Of a stretch of DNA of 64,000 nucleotides, positions 31,960-43,140 are shown one piece after another. The first letter of the stretch is position 1; each line of letters opens with the position of its first letter. The notes beneath the pieces are model-generated. The model was given only the letters and a program-made list of their open reading frames with translations. It searched no databases and had not been told where the DNA came from. The translations under genes and the position numbers were made by a program. Where the stretch lies: the NCBI RefSeq assembly GCF_037893015.1, contig NC_133665.1, positions 100,823,637 to 100,887,636 on the forward strand. The letters run 5' to 3'. This DNA comes from Macrotis lagotis. Its lineage: Eukaryota; Chordata; Mammalia; Peramelemorphia; Peramelidae.

Positions 31960-32560
31960 AGTCCCGCCAATGTCTCTTGAACACATCATGCTCATTCCTG
32001 CCCACCATCTTTGTTTAGATGCTTCCTTGAAACACCACCACCTCAGATCCCAATCTATAATACTTTGCCAACTCATCTCCCCTTATCCAAATCTGACCCC
32101 ATCTTCCAGGGCCCATTCATCTATGTAGTTCTCCTTCTTCTATGGAGACTTTTTAGTCATTCCATCTCATACTAAGCATTTTCTCCTGCCTTTTCACCTA
32201 TGTAGAGAGCAGAGAATAAAGGCAAAGTGATCAATTAGAAGATATCAAAATGTCCATCCAAGAGATGAGGAAGACCTGAGCTACAGTGGTGACTTTGTAG
32301 GTGGACCACATTGGTTGGTAAGTCAACTAATGAAGACACCAAAGGAGGCAATGCCAGACATGGGAAATTCTGAGTTGAGAAAGTACAGGATGTACTAAGG
32401 GGAAAGAAAATGGTTCAATTTGACTGATATAATGTATGAAGGTAATGAGAAAAGTCTGGAAAGGTAGGTTCATGCTAGCTTATAGAAGTTTTTATATACC
32501 AAGATAAGAAATCTAAACTTTATGTAGTGTGGTACCTATCTTATAGGAGCAAGTTCACAA
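31960..32560. mobile_element. L2-like fragments in both orientations
   Basis: About 31980-32190 reads as L2 in plus orientation (CCTTGAAACACCACCACCTC, CATCTTCCAGGGCCCATTC). About 32200-32540 reads as L2 in reverse (GTCTGGAAAGGTAGGTTCAT). Both are diverged. Confidence 0.45.
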
Positions 32561-33146
32561 TACTTATTAACTATTGATTGGCAATGGATATAGCTGTATA
32601 CTTAGTGTTAGGTAGAGCAGATTTCAAACACAGCCTCAGACATTTACTAGCCCAGTGACCATGAGCAAGCTATTTAACCTCTACTTGCCTCAGTTTCTTC
32701 ATTTGTAAAAATGTGTCACCTAGTGGGATCCTTAGGCTTGCTTTAGTGGCCCTCTGTTTCTCTGTGAGTTTGAAACCACTGGCCTAAAGTTCTGGGAGAC
32801 TTGTTCATCATTTCTTCTTATAACAACCGAGTGAATTCAGCACGAATATTCTTACCTCCACCTTACAGTGGAGGATAGCGAGAGCCAGAAAAGGAGAATG
32901 ACTGACCCAAAGCCCCCTGGAGAGAAAATGGGGAGAGTTGGGTTTGGGGGCAGCTGAGTAGCACACACCCTGTAGATCCTGCCCCAGACTTTACTGCTAG
33001 GTGACCCTGGGTAAATGATTTAACCTGTCTCAGACTCAGGTTCCTCACTTGCAAAACGTAAAATCCTTCCAGGACTGTTAGGAAAGCCAAATCAGATAAT
33101 ACCTATAAAGCATTTGCAAACTTTGAAGCATTCTATATATTCTAGC
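32561..33146 (+). mobile_element. Two MIR-type remnants
   Basis: One lies at about 32620-32740 (AACCTCTACTTGCCTCAGTT). The other at about 32990-33146 (GGTGACCCTGGGTAAATG, ACCTATAAAGCATTTGCAAA) ends in the TTA microsatellite. Confidence 0.65.
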
Positions 33147-33183
<37 letters not shown>

Positions 33184-33193
33184 GTTATTATTA
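33147..33193. repeat. (TTA)n microsatellite at a MIR tail
   Basis: About 15 ATT units with one GTT interruption. Confidence 0.95.
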
Positions 33194-34189
33194 CCCTGTG
33201 TTCTATGAGTTGGAGTCTATTCCCCTCCTTTGATAGGAAAGACTAGGAGAAATTGTGGCCTTGAGCCCCTTGGTGAAGGGGAAATGGAAAGATGATCAGA
33301 AGGAACTGAAAAAAATGAGGGAAAAAATCACAGAAAGAGGGTTTTATGGAGGATTTGCCTCTAAATAGGAAGGCAGAAGGAAGAAAGAGATGTGGTCTTT
33401 ATAAACCCATTTACAGGTAATGATGCAGTTAGCCTGCATACAAGAACAAGCTCCTCCGAGGCCTCTGTTTTACTTCAGATGATGCAGTGCTGGAAATCCC
33501 AGAGCTGGGGAGGCCTCTGAGGGCATCTCAGTCAAAATGGACCTGAACAGAAATCCTGTCCATGTTCCCAACAAGAAATCATCTGACCCTATTGAAGACT
33601 TCTAGTTCCCAAGGAGTCCTTCTATTTTTGCATTGTATTGATTTTTAGAAAGTTTTTCCTCATACAAACCTATGTATATATGTATATGCATAATATATGA
33701 AATCTGCATTCCTATAACTTCTACTCATTGTTACAGTTCTGCTTCCTGGGTCCCAGGAAAGAAAGCCTGACCCTTAAAAACTGCTAAGCCATCCTCTCTT
33801 TTATAGACATACTTAGTTCCTTCCACTAGTTCCCTTATGGTATGATTTCCTTTCCATCCTTACCTTCCTTTGGATGGACTCTAGTTTTTTAATATCCTTC
33901 CTTTAGAGAAAAAAAAAAAGATGGGTGTATACGAGGGAGCAACTTCACATGAAGCTGCCTGCATGCTCCCCATCACCCTCAGTCTCAGCTTACCAGAACC
34001 TTGGACCCTCCTGCCCCTGGATGCTCTGACAGGTGAACTTTTGTCTCATCTTTCCCAGAACCAGGCCCCCACACCTGATTCCCTCATCTCCACATTAGAA
34101 TATAAACTCTTAAGAACAGGTACTGTCTTACTAGCTTGTATTCCTATTTCTGGGATTTATAAGTACTTAACAAATGTTCATCTTACTAT
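33194..34189. other. TMIE intron 1; unassigned with an L2 tail
   Basis: An L2 3' end in plus orientation lies at about 34090-34170 (TTAGAATATAAACTCTTAAG). The rest shows no recognisable feature. Confidence 0.5.
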
Positions 34190-34560
34190 CTATGTCTGTA
34201 TGTCTGTCTGCCTGTCTGTCCATCCATCCATCCATCCATCCAGCCAGCCAGCCAGCCAGCCAACCAGTCAGCTAGCAATCTAAGTATATATGTATACACA
34301 TGATCATAGAGCTACCTACCTACCTACCTACCCATCTGTCTATCTGTCCATCTGTCTGTCTGTCTGTCTGTCTACCTACCCATCTATCAATCATCTATCT
34401 ACCTATCTACCTACCTACATATATCTATCTACCTACCTATATCTATCTATCCACCTACCTATCAATCCATCCATTCATCCATCAATCTAAGTGTATGTGT
34501 ATGTATATATATATATATATATATTATAAATATACACTTGACCATAGAGATGTCTGTCTG

Positions 34561-34622
<62 letters not shown>

Positions 34623-34715
34623 TTCCATCTATCAATTATCTATCGATCACCCAATCAATTGATCAATCTGAGTGTATGTGTACACATGACCATAGAGCTA
34701 AATATAGAGATGTGT
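34190..34715 (+). repeat. Higher-order compound satellite, left block
   Basis: CTGT, CCAT, CAGC, CTAC, TATC, TA and TC arrays alternate with a conserved non-microsatellite spacer. The spacer (core TCTAAGTGTATGTGTA, then ACCATAGAG) occurs at 34276-34313, 34483-34550 and 34664-34699. The same spacer and array order returns at 35920-36300. Confidence 0.85.
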
Positions 34716-35919
34716 ATAGTGTAATTCCTGACCAGATAAATGATTAGGTGCAGAGAAGTGTTTTACACAACAATGAATGCAGTACTGGTGCTGTATACAT
34801 TTGCTGAACTGAATTATGTATGTATACAGGGTGGAGAAGGGGGCTCAAGGAGCCACTAGACCACTGGACCACTGAACAAAGGGCAAGGTATTACATCTAG
34901 ACCTAGGAAAAGGTGGGGAGACCTGTATGGGAAGGGAGTCTCCTCTCTGCCTCAAGGACTAGGTCAAGATTCTAGCCCCACCTTGGGTCATTGGAGTCAG
35001 TCCTGCTGAGCCCAGTGATACCCCCTGCCCTGGGGGTTGGGACTGGACTTTTTAAGCTGAGCTGAGCCCAAGACCAATGAAATGAACCGGCTCAGATTTC
35101 AGCCTTCAATGAGCTATTCCCCCTCCCCGCCACCAGAATGGGTGTGTAGATCTAATTACAGGGACATTCAACCCCAGTACTCAGCTCTAGGGTCTGGCTC
35201 CAGAATCAGGCAGGAAAGGAGGAGGGATGGTGGGGTGGGAGAAGGGTGGTTAACTCTTGGTCCCCCAACCCGTACAGTGTGGTAGTCCTCATCTCTCCTT
35301 TTCTCCTCTTTGGCCCCCTTCTCCCACAATCCCATTCTGATCCTGGGTCTCTATTGGTCTATTTACCTCTTTCTGAGTCTGTTGGTCTGTCTTTCTTTGC
35401 CTTTGTTCATTTGGCTCTCACTCTTTGCCACTTGATGTCTCATTTCTTGTATCTGTCTCAATCTATGCCTTTCCATTTCTGCCGATCTCTTTTCTCCATG
35501 TCTTATCCTTTGTCTCTCTCTCTATAACTCTTTCTCTGACTCAATGTCTCTACTTTTCTCTCTTTCTCTGTATTTCCCTTTCCCTTTCTCAGTCTCTACT
35601 ATCCCCACCCCCCACCCCCGGCTCCTAGTAGTTCTCTTTGTCCTCTTTCCCTTACTCTATTTCTCTTTCCACTTGTGTTTCACTGTCTTTAGCTCTGTGT
35701 CTGTCTCTATATGTCTCTCTCCTTCCATCTCTCTTCTCTCTCTCTCTCTCTCTTATTCCATCTATCTCTCCTGTCTCTAGCTCCATCTCTCCCCTTCCAC
35801 CTTGGCTGAGCTCCACACTCACTTCCTTACCCACTGACCCTGTTATACCACCTGCCATCCTCCCCAAAATTTCTTATATGCCTCTCCATACTGGTTCTCT
35901 CTTTCCCCAGCCATTCTCA
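34716..35919. other. TMIE intron 1 between the satellite blocks
   Basis: Unassigned to about 35280. A degenerate TCTCT/CTGTC-rich tract spans about 35290-35780. It gives Ser/Leu/Phe-rich frames without meaning. Confidence 0.6.
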
Positions 35920-35954
35920 CTGACCTATCTACCTACCTATCTACCTACCTACCC

Positions 35955-35991
<37 letters not shown>

Positions 35992-36149
35992 CCTACCCAC
36001 CCATCTATCAATCACCTATCTACCTATCTACCTACCTACATACATCTATCGATCCATCCATTCATCCATCAAAGTGTATATATATATATATAATATATAT
36101 GTATATATATGTATATATATATACTCTTGATCATAGAGATGTCTGTCTG

Positions 36150-36216
<67 letters not shown>

Positions 36217-36300
36217 CATCCATCCATCTATCTATTGATCAACTGATCAATTGATTGATCTAAGTGTATGTGTACACATAACCATAGAGCTGAGATAGAG
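35920..36300 (+). repeat. Higher-order compound satellite, right block
   Basis: CTAC/TATC arrays, the spacer at 36070-36140, the motif GATGTCTGTCTGCTG, a TC array, a TA array and a second spacer (36257-36291) follow the same order as 34376-34700. A duplication about 1.6 kb away is the simplest reading. Confidence 0.85.
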
Positions 36301-37265
36301 AGTCTAGAACTTCTAAGCTTAATCACATCCCACCCTTCCTCCATCCCTAAATGGAGGTCGCCCCCTAAATTGATGGTTCCCCAGGGTTTGAGATAGAAAT
36401 CCTGTCCCTGGGCACAGGGACCTGCTCCCTTGCACATCAGGACCCATGACCCAGTCTCCTCAAGAGAGGTCCAACAAGGTAATTATGATACTGCCCCCTT
36501 CTTCCAAGGCCACCCAGATTTTGTGTTTATGAAGGAACCCAAGATAAGTGTGGTAAAGAGGTAGGTGAGCTAGCCAGAGAGGAAGACAAGAGTCCTGGGA
36601 AGTATGAGTTCCTGTGCTTCCCAGCATGGTGATGTGGAACAATTTACACCCCTCATCTCTCAGTTTCATCAATAACATTGCATTGCCTAATCCTGAGCAT
36701 CCTTGGAGCTCTTTATAAATTTAAAGGTGGTAAAATTGCAGGCTACTGTTAGACAGGCAAAATGGAAGGAGTATGGGACTGATGGGGGTGCTGTATGTTG
36801 TCATTTCGTCCCTGTGCCTCAGTTTCCCCCTCTGTAAAGTAAGAGGGCTGCTCTATATGGGATCCAAGGCTCTTCTTGGTTCTAAATCTAAGATTCTCTA
36901 ATCACACACCCCTGCCCTACAACTTCCAGTTCAATCTCTGGAATGTCCTGCCAAGCAGGAAAGGTTCTGAATATTTGGTTCAGCCCAACAAACATTGATT
37001 GTGGTCCTACTGTGTGCCTGTCATCAGATGACCAGTCTGAAAAGGGCTGAGAAGTGAATCACCAGAAGGCACTTGGTCACTGGGGTGCTTTTGGCTACTC
37101 TTGGAGAACCATCTAAAGCATGGAAGGTCATTGATTCCCTCTATTACCTTGAACAAATTACTTCACCTCTCTAAGGCCTCAGTTTCCTTCTCTGTAAAAT
37201 GAGGAATTTGGAGTAGGAGACTTCTGAGTCCCTTCCAGTTCTACAGTTCTGGGACTGTATCCATA
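36301..37265. other. TMIE intron 1; MIR tails and unassigned
   Basis: MIR-type tails in plus orientation lie at about 36800-36900 and 37140-37250 (CTCAGTTTCCTTCTCTGTAA). The rest is unassigned. Confidence 0.5.
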
Positions 37266-37269
37266 TATC

Positions 37270-37790
37270 CAGGAATCTGTAGCTACATTTAAAAATGAGG
37301 ACCTTCCCTCCTCCACCAAGGGTTTCTGTTTATGTGATTATATTTATTAATATTTACTATATTAGAAATTAAAGCATCTTAGTATTACAACTATCCTTTC
37401 CATATCATGATTTTCTTCATCATGGTTTCAATATAACATGGGTCAACATAAAAAATTAAATGCAACTATATTGGGAGTTTTAGAGAAGTGGCAAAATTTG
37501 ATATGTGAAGGCCAGTAGATGCAGAACCTAAGCTCAAATACTTAACCCAAATTTTATAATAAGATACTATAAATACTCCATTAAAGAAAAAGTTCAGAGT
37601 TCTTTGATACAAAGGGAGGGCCAAAAATTTTTCCATAAATTTTCCAGATCAGGGGTGCTGGACCCCTAACTCCTACAATGTGGAAGAGATAACTGTATTA
37701 TGAAAATGGTTTTGGCCTTCAGAAGCCCTTGAAATGGTCTCAGAGACCTCAGGATCCCAGACCAGATTCTTAGAACCACTTCACCATGAG
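37270..37790 (-). mobile_element. Mosaic of ancient DNA-transposon remnants
   Basis: TTTCTGTTTATGTGATTATA and TTACTATATTAGAAATTAAA resemble part of the hAT-like element at 12590. The end, CAGATTCTTAGAACCACT, resembles a hAT terminus. A middle section (GGGGTGCTGGACCCCTAAC) looks like a different, Tigger-like element. Names and strand are tentative. Confidence 0.4.
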
Positions 37791-38214
37791 AATGACAATA
37801 GTGATGGCTCAATTAGGCTGTGATTGTCTGAGGACGAAGATTAAGATCCTTTCCATCTGTAAATCTAGGATCTATTTCTCCCTTGCCTTTTTATTTCATA
37901 AAATACTCTGAACAGAGCTGGTTTTAGTAAATCTTTGCTAATTGATTGATGGGTTGTCCCTCATTTCCTTCCCTAGGCGATATCCCCTGTTTAGGTTTTA
38001 CTGCTCCAATGTTGAAAAGGTTGTCTCATATCCCTCTGCCAGGAAAAAAATCTGGTAACATTTCTCAGATTTGGACACCTTGAAGGCTGAACCTAGAGGT
38101 GGTGACAGCTATTGAGTGGCATTGATAGCAAACTCCTCACCCCTTCCCCCAAGTTCCTTCACTTCTCTTCTTGATAAATACAGAAACAAATTATTCAAAG
38201 TGAATTGGTCTTAG

Positions 38215-39500
38215 AAGTATGTGGGGTCCAAAGAGCAATAAAACTGTTCATTCCTTTTGACCCAGCAATTCCAATTCTAGAATAATTCAATACAATTCCA
38301 ATCCAGAATAAACCATAAAAATGGGGAAAGTCCCACATGTTCCTAGATATTCATAGCAGCTCTTTTTTTAGTGGCAAAAGAATTGGAAATTAAGGGGATG
38401 CCCATCAATTGGGAAATGGCTAAACAAGTTATGGTACATGAGAATTATGGAAGACTATTGTTCTATAAGAAACCATAAATGGTCAGACTCTAGAGAAGCT
38501 TGGAATGAATTACAGGATCTCGTGCTGAGCAAAGGGAGTGGAACCAAGAGAACAAATGTACACATCAACAACACATTGTGAGATGATCAACTTTGATGGA
38601 AGCAGCTCCTGCTAGCAGTTCAGAGAGATAGAACAACCCTATTAGACTGGGTATGGACAATGTTATCCCCATCCAGATGAAGAAAAACCAGACCAAAACA
38701 ACAACAAAAAGAATCTTAATGAACATTCACTTTTTAAAAATTTCTCTTATGTATTTCTTTCCTATCTCATGATTTTCTTTCTTTTCCCTTTCTTTCCCCA
38801 ATCCAAATTCCTCATACTGAAAATGACTTCTGTAAACATGTTAAACACAAATGTGTGTGTACAATATTAATCTTAGTTTTTTGCCACTGAGGCAAGGGGG
38901 GTGGGTGGGAAGAGAGAGTGGAGGGAAATTATGTAACTTATTATGTAAATTATGTAACTTAAAAATAAGCATATGCAGGTGGATGAATGTTGAAAAACTT
39001 TCAAAACATGTAATTGGAAAAATTAAAATAATCAATTGAAAAAAAATTTTGAAAAGGAAGTATGTGAGGAAAGTCACTAAACTAATTGTAGCCTTTGACC
39101 TAGCTGGCTCACCAACAACCATATATCCCCAATGAGGTTTGAATGAAAAAGGAAGATTCTATATGAATTCAAATAGTCATAGCAGCATTTTTTGTGGCAA
39201 CTAAAAATTAGAACAAAAAGGGGAAAGACTGAACAGATCGTGGCCTCTGAATATAATGGGATACTATTATGTCATAGAAAATGACAAATATGAGTAGTTC
39301 AGAGAAAAATAGGATGATATATTTGTACTGATGTAGAGTGAAGAAGAGAATTTTGCTTCACTGATTTTCTTTATGACAAAAGAAGACAAAATTCAAATAT
39401 TGCTTAGTTTAGGAAGACGGGGGCAAAAGGTGAGACTAGTATAAAAACAATAGGTATACATGAAACATATTTTGAAATTGAAGGTCATTGATCATAAGAG
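38215..39500 (+). mobile_element. Two truncated L1 3' ends in tandem
   Basis: The first copy (about 38215-39055) starts in the ORF2 end (CATTCCTTTTGACCCAGCAA), then GGGAAATGGCTAAACAAG, and ends with AATTGGAAAAATTAAAATAA. The second (about 39080-39500) begins at a similar ORF2/3' UTR position and is more diverged. No intact frame remains. Confidence 0.75.
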
Positions 39501-39829
39501 ATGTCTCTGAACCTTGGATCCCAACTCAACCAAAGATTAAGAGGGAACCCAAGAAACCAGAAGAGCAGCACCATTTTCTAGAGGTCATAAAGGGGAGGCT
39601 GGATGGTCACTTGTCAGGGATATATTAGAAGGGATTCCATTTTACATGGAGGTTGGACTAGATTCCTTCCAACTCTTTGAGATTCTGAATCTATGAATTA
39701 AGGGAGAAGATGGTAGAGTTTTAGGACTGCTGGAAAAAAGCATCCATCTATTGACAGAGAGTCTTTGGGGCTTGCCCAGGTTTGATGGAGAACCTACCTG
39801 AGGGACCAGACTAGGTCACTGATTTTTTT

Positions 39830-40270
39830 TATTAAATTAAATCAATTTATTTTGTTGCATTTTAAGTTCTGAAATGTCTCCCTCCCTCCCCACCTCTCAC
39901 TAGAGAAGACCACCATTTGACACAGATTTTTAAATATATGTAAGGTCATACTATGCATACATCTATTTATCAGTTCTTTCTGTGAAAGTAGATAGCATCT
40001 TCCTTCATGGGTCCTTTATAATATTTACAATAACTTGGTTATTAGCAATTCTTCAAATAATTTTGATTTTACTGTAAATACTATATATACTGTATGCTCT
40101 TGGTTATGCCAATTTTACTTTTTTATGTCATGAAAGTCTTTCCACATTTTTCTAAAATCAACCACCTCATCATTTCTTACAGCACAGTGGTACTCCATCA
40201 TAATCATGTACAACAACTTGTTTAGTCATTCCCCACTTGATGGGCATCCCTTGAGCCACTCCTTTCTCAT
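39830..40270 (-). mobile_element. L1 3' fragment, reverse orientation
   Basis: A reverse A-rich tail begins at about 39829. CCACATTTTTCTAAAATCAA and CCACTTGATGGGCATCCCTT are the reverse of the L1 CAAGGGATGCCCATCAAGTG-type motif. Confidence 0.65.
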
Positions 40271-40658
40271 AAACTTAAGGTGGTGGAAGGAGGATTGGAC
40301 AGAAAATATTGATGTCTTAGGGATATCCAAAAAAAAGTATGTGATGGAAAACTTGTTTAGTCAGAGAACAAGCTAAAGGTCTCTGTATTGGAGGGAGGTC
40401 TAAATGAGACTTCATCTGGTGGGCTGGACCTGACTATACTCTTTTACTCTAAAATGGAGAAGCCCAAGTGGAAGTATGCTACACAACTTGGGGGACTGGA
40501 GTAGAGGTTGGGGGTGGTATGGGGTTGGAGGAATGTCTATTCCTGATCTGGGAAGCCTCATTCTGCCAGACATAAACTAGCGTCAGTGGCAGCAAGGGGA
40601 GCGTGAACAAAGCCGAGGTTTGCCCAGGGAGAAGACAAAGGGCCGCAACTGAAATAAA
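40271..40658. other. Flank of the SNRPG retrocopy
   Basis: About 40570-40658 may be the SNRPG 5' untranslated region (GTCAGTGGCAGCAAGGGG); that is uncertain. The rest is unassigned. Confidence 0.35.
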
Positions 40659-40889
40659 ATGAGCAAAGCGCACCTACCCGAGCTAATAAAGTTTACAGAC
40701 AAGAAGCTATCATTGAAATTAAGTGGTGGGAGGCATGTCCAAGGAATATTGCAGGGGTCTGATTCATTTATGAATCTGGCGATTGATGAATGTGTAGAGA
40801 TGGCACTGGGTGGGTAATAGAACAATACTGGAACGGTGATAATCTGAGGAAACAGTATCATTATGTTAGAAACCTTGGAACAGCTGTAA
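40659..40889 (+). pseudogene. SNRPG: SNRPG processed pseudogene (small nuclear ribonucleoprotein G), inactivated
   Basis: This plus-strand copy lies in TMIE intron 1, antisense to TMIE. It has the 77-codon length of SNRPG (76 residues plus stop), no introns and no frameshift. The start reads MSKAH, and the later segments [28 protein letters not shown] and GNSIIMLE match the Sm-fold protein SmG, a core component of spliceosomal snRNPs. In-frame stops occur at codons 53 (40815-40817), 54 (40818-40820) and 63 (40845-40847). Each fits a single C-to-T transition (CAA, CAG and probably CGA in the parent). Downstream sequence resembles a 3' UTR, with AATAAA at 41010-41015. No clear poly(A) tail or target-site duplication remains, so this is an old retrocopy. 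It should not make a functional protein. Confidence 0.93.
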
Positions 40890-41015
40890 GGAAAGAAGCA
40901 CCATAAATGCCCTGGGTCTCCAATTGTCCTTTACATTTCCAAGAGCCTCTTTTGTTTTCTTTTGATACATAAAATTAGTCATTGTATATTCTTTGTTTAA
41001 CTTTTTGAAAATAAA

Positions 41016-42683
41016 CTTTTTGTAAGATGTTAAAATGCTTTCTTTCTCTTGGGTCCTCCTAAAAGGAAAATGAAATAGGAATGATGCCTCTTCTTTATTC
41101 TTCTTCTAATTTTGTTTGATACTACAGGTTAAGGATAATCAGCAAATTTAAAAGTACTGTTAAACTGAAACCTGGGTATTTATTTAGAATATTAATACTG
41201 TGGCCATTTTGGCTTTTATATTCTATTTACATTTCTACACATAAAATAAAGACACTGGCCAGAGAAAAAAATTTTCTAACATGGAACTAGATTGTCAAGG
41301 AATAAAAAATAATTGCCTTCCCAATAAGACTGTCCTTACTTTCTATGACGCTGGACCTCCCTTAATCTTGCTTTTATGTTGAGTCTGTGGTCTCTCTTTC
41401 CCAAAATTTTAAAAGGGAAAGATCTCCTACCCTTCCCATTCTTTTAAGACATGCAACAGTATGTTACAAGTGGAAAGAGAAAAAATAGGATTTTTGCATT
41501 GTAAGGAAAGAGAAATTATATAGTCCAACTCCTTCTTTTTATCATTGAGAAAACTGAGACCTAGAGAGGTTCAATAACTTGCCTAACATGACTTAAGTTG
41601 CCTTAAAATGGCAGATATGAGACACAAACCCATATCCTCTGATGACACATCCAGTTGTCATTAAATGTCACTAAATCCTCTTGCCTTGAGTCTTAGTTCT
41701 AAACCAAGAAGCTATGGGTAAGTGACTTTCCTTGCCCCATCCTTAAATCTGGACAATGGACCTCGGCTCATGCTAATCAATCCCAGAGGCATAAGTAAAG
41801 TCCCTTCTAAGCCTGGCATTCATCATAGAGCCTTGGGAAGGGCACTAGGCTTGGAGCCTGGAGATCTGGGTTTGAATTGTGGGTCTGGCCCACCCTAGCT
41901 GGGTAAATTGATCTTGGGCAAATTGCTTCCCATCTCACCTAACCCACCCCCTCTATCTGGAGCCAGACCAGACTTCACATCCCCTCCCCGCCCCCAGACA
42001 TCATACCATTTTCCCTGATGCCTTGCATGCCCCACCACCTCTCCAACTACTTTCCTCCTCTTTCTCTGGGAATAGTAATTCAATCATTGACTTCCAGACC
42101 AGAGCTGCCTTCCAGAGCCACCACTGTCCAGAGGTGTGGTCTCCCTAGTATTTAAGCTCCCTGAGGACAGGGATCTGCTTACTTTGGGGTTTGCCACCCT
42201 AGCACAGAACCCATCGCATTGCAAGTATTTAAATACTGCTTCATTCATTTATCCATCCATCCATCCCTCCCTCCATCTATCCATCTCTGGATATCTTTTT
42301 CCTAACTGACAAAATGAGGATAATAGATGCGCATTTCCATCCTTAGGGAGCTATTTTGTGGAGAGTCTGTTTTGGGAAACCTTAAAGTCCCATAGAAATG
42401 GAGAGCCTCTCTACGACGATGCTGTGACCAGGAAGTCAGAATGCAAGGGGTTCTCATTCCCAGCCTCCCTCAGTTTTGGGGTTCCAAGTTCAACTCTCCC
42501 CTAAACTCCAGATTGGGACAGCAACAGGCAGCCTCTATTCTGGCCTCCAGGCCTGGGATTAGCCTGCCCACCTGCCCTCCTCTCTGGCTCCTCCAGGGTG
42601 GACCCACCAGCCCCAAATCTCTCCCAACCTGTCTCCCTCCCCCTTCCCTTCCTTCTTCTGGGCTTTCCCTCCATCTGTCTTAC
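41016..42683. other. TMIE intron 1 next to exon 1
   Basis: MIR-type elements lie at about 41495-41660 (reverse) and 41830-41940 (plus). An L2 3' end at about 42130-42290 reads TTTAAGCTCCCTGAGGACAG and ends in CCATCCATCCATCC. No other gene is seen. Confidence 0.55.
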
Positions 42684-42800
42684 CTCTACCAGCTGGCTCC
42701 CTGCCAAGGCAAAAACCAGAGAAAGGACCCCGAAGCCAAGGGCTGAAAAGGGGCTTGGGAAGGGCTGCCGCCTCCTGATCTTCTTGTCTGGTTCCTCCAT
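42684..42800 (-). CDS. TMIE: TMIE coding exon 1: start codon and signal peptide
   Basis: It encodes residues 1-39 and ends after a complete codon at a GTAAGA donor (42678-42683). The ATG at 42798-42800 has a good Kozak context (A at -3, G at +4). The in-frame sequence upstream begins at a GTG, so this is the first usable ATG in the frame. The N-terminus is acidic then strongly basic (K6, K7, R9-R11). A hydrophobic core at about 18-34 follows, and an A-L-A motif (31-33) is a plausible signal-peptidase site. The last residues, QLVE, run straight into the PSTAPP of exon 2, as in human TMIE. The first ~30 residues do not resemble the human signal peptide as I recall it and are about eight residues longer. 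That is usual for a fast-evolving signal sequence, and it makes this exon less certain than the other three. Confidence 0.87.
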
Positions 42801-43140
42801 CCTGAAGCTCTCTGGCCGGGTGGCTCTCGGATGCCCACCCTGCACACCTCACCACCCACCAGAGCCTGGGCCTGCCCTGTGATGAAGAGCCTCAGGGGGA
42901 AGGCTGGCTGCTTCCCAGTCTTGGGCTATCTCCCCCACCTCGCTCCTCCCCCCACCCCACCAGCTGGCTCTGTGGCCGCCTGCCGCCTGCTGACTGTCCA
43001 GCGGCTCTGGCCCAGTGGGGGTGGGGAGAATCATTTATTCATCAGAGAAGTAGAAGGGTATCCTGTTCCCCAGGAAGGGGGGAGGGAGCTGAGGAGAGCA
43101 TGGGAGAGTGATTTATGCCAGAAGATGGATATTGGCTATT
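42801..43140 (-). promoter_or_regulatory. TMIE 5' untranslated region and possible promoter
   Basis: This lies directly upstream of the TMIE ATG. It is moderately GC-rich (GTGGCCGCCTGCCGCCTGCT at 42971-42990) without a CpG island or a clear TATA box. A start site here is the simplest assumption, but a distant noncoding exon is possible. Confidence 0.35.

Noticed and set aside
34290-34747. Tyr/Leu/Ser/Pro-rich frames of up to 120 residues
   Set aside because: They are translations of tetranucleotide arrays, open only because those arrays lack stops.
34190-36300. CRISPR-like pattern of a repeated ~37-bp segment with variable spacers
   Set aside because: The intervals are simple-sequence arrays of uneven length in a mammalian intron, with no cas genes. 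It is a compound satellite.
42684-42845. Longer TMIE N-terminus starting 15 codons upstream
   Set aside because: The upstream codon is GTG, not ATG. The ATG at 42798-42800 has a strong Kozak context and gives a sensible signal peptide.
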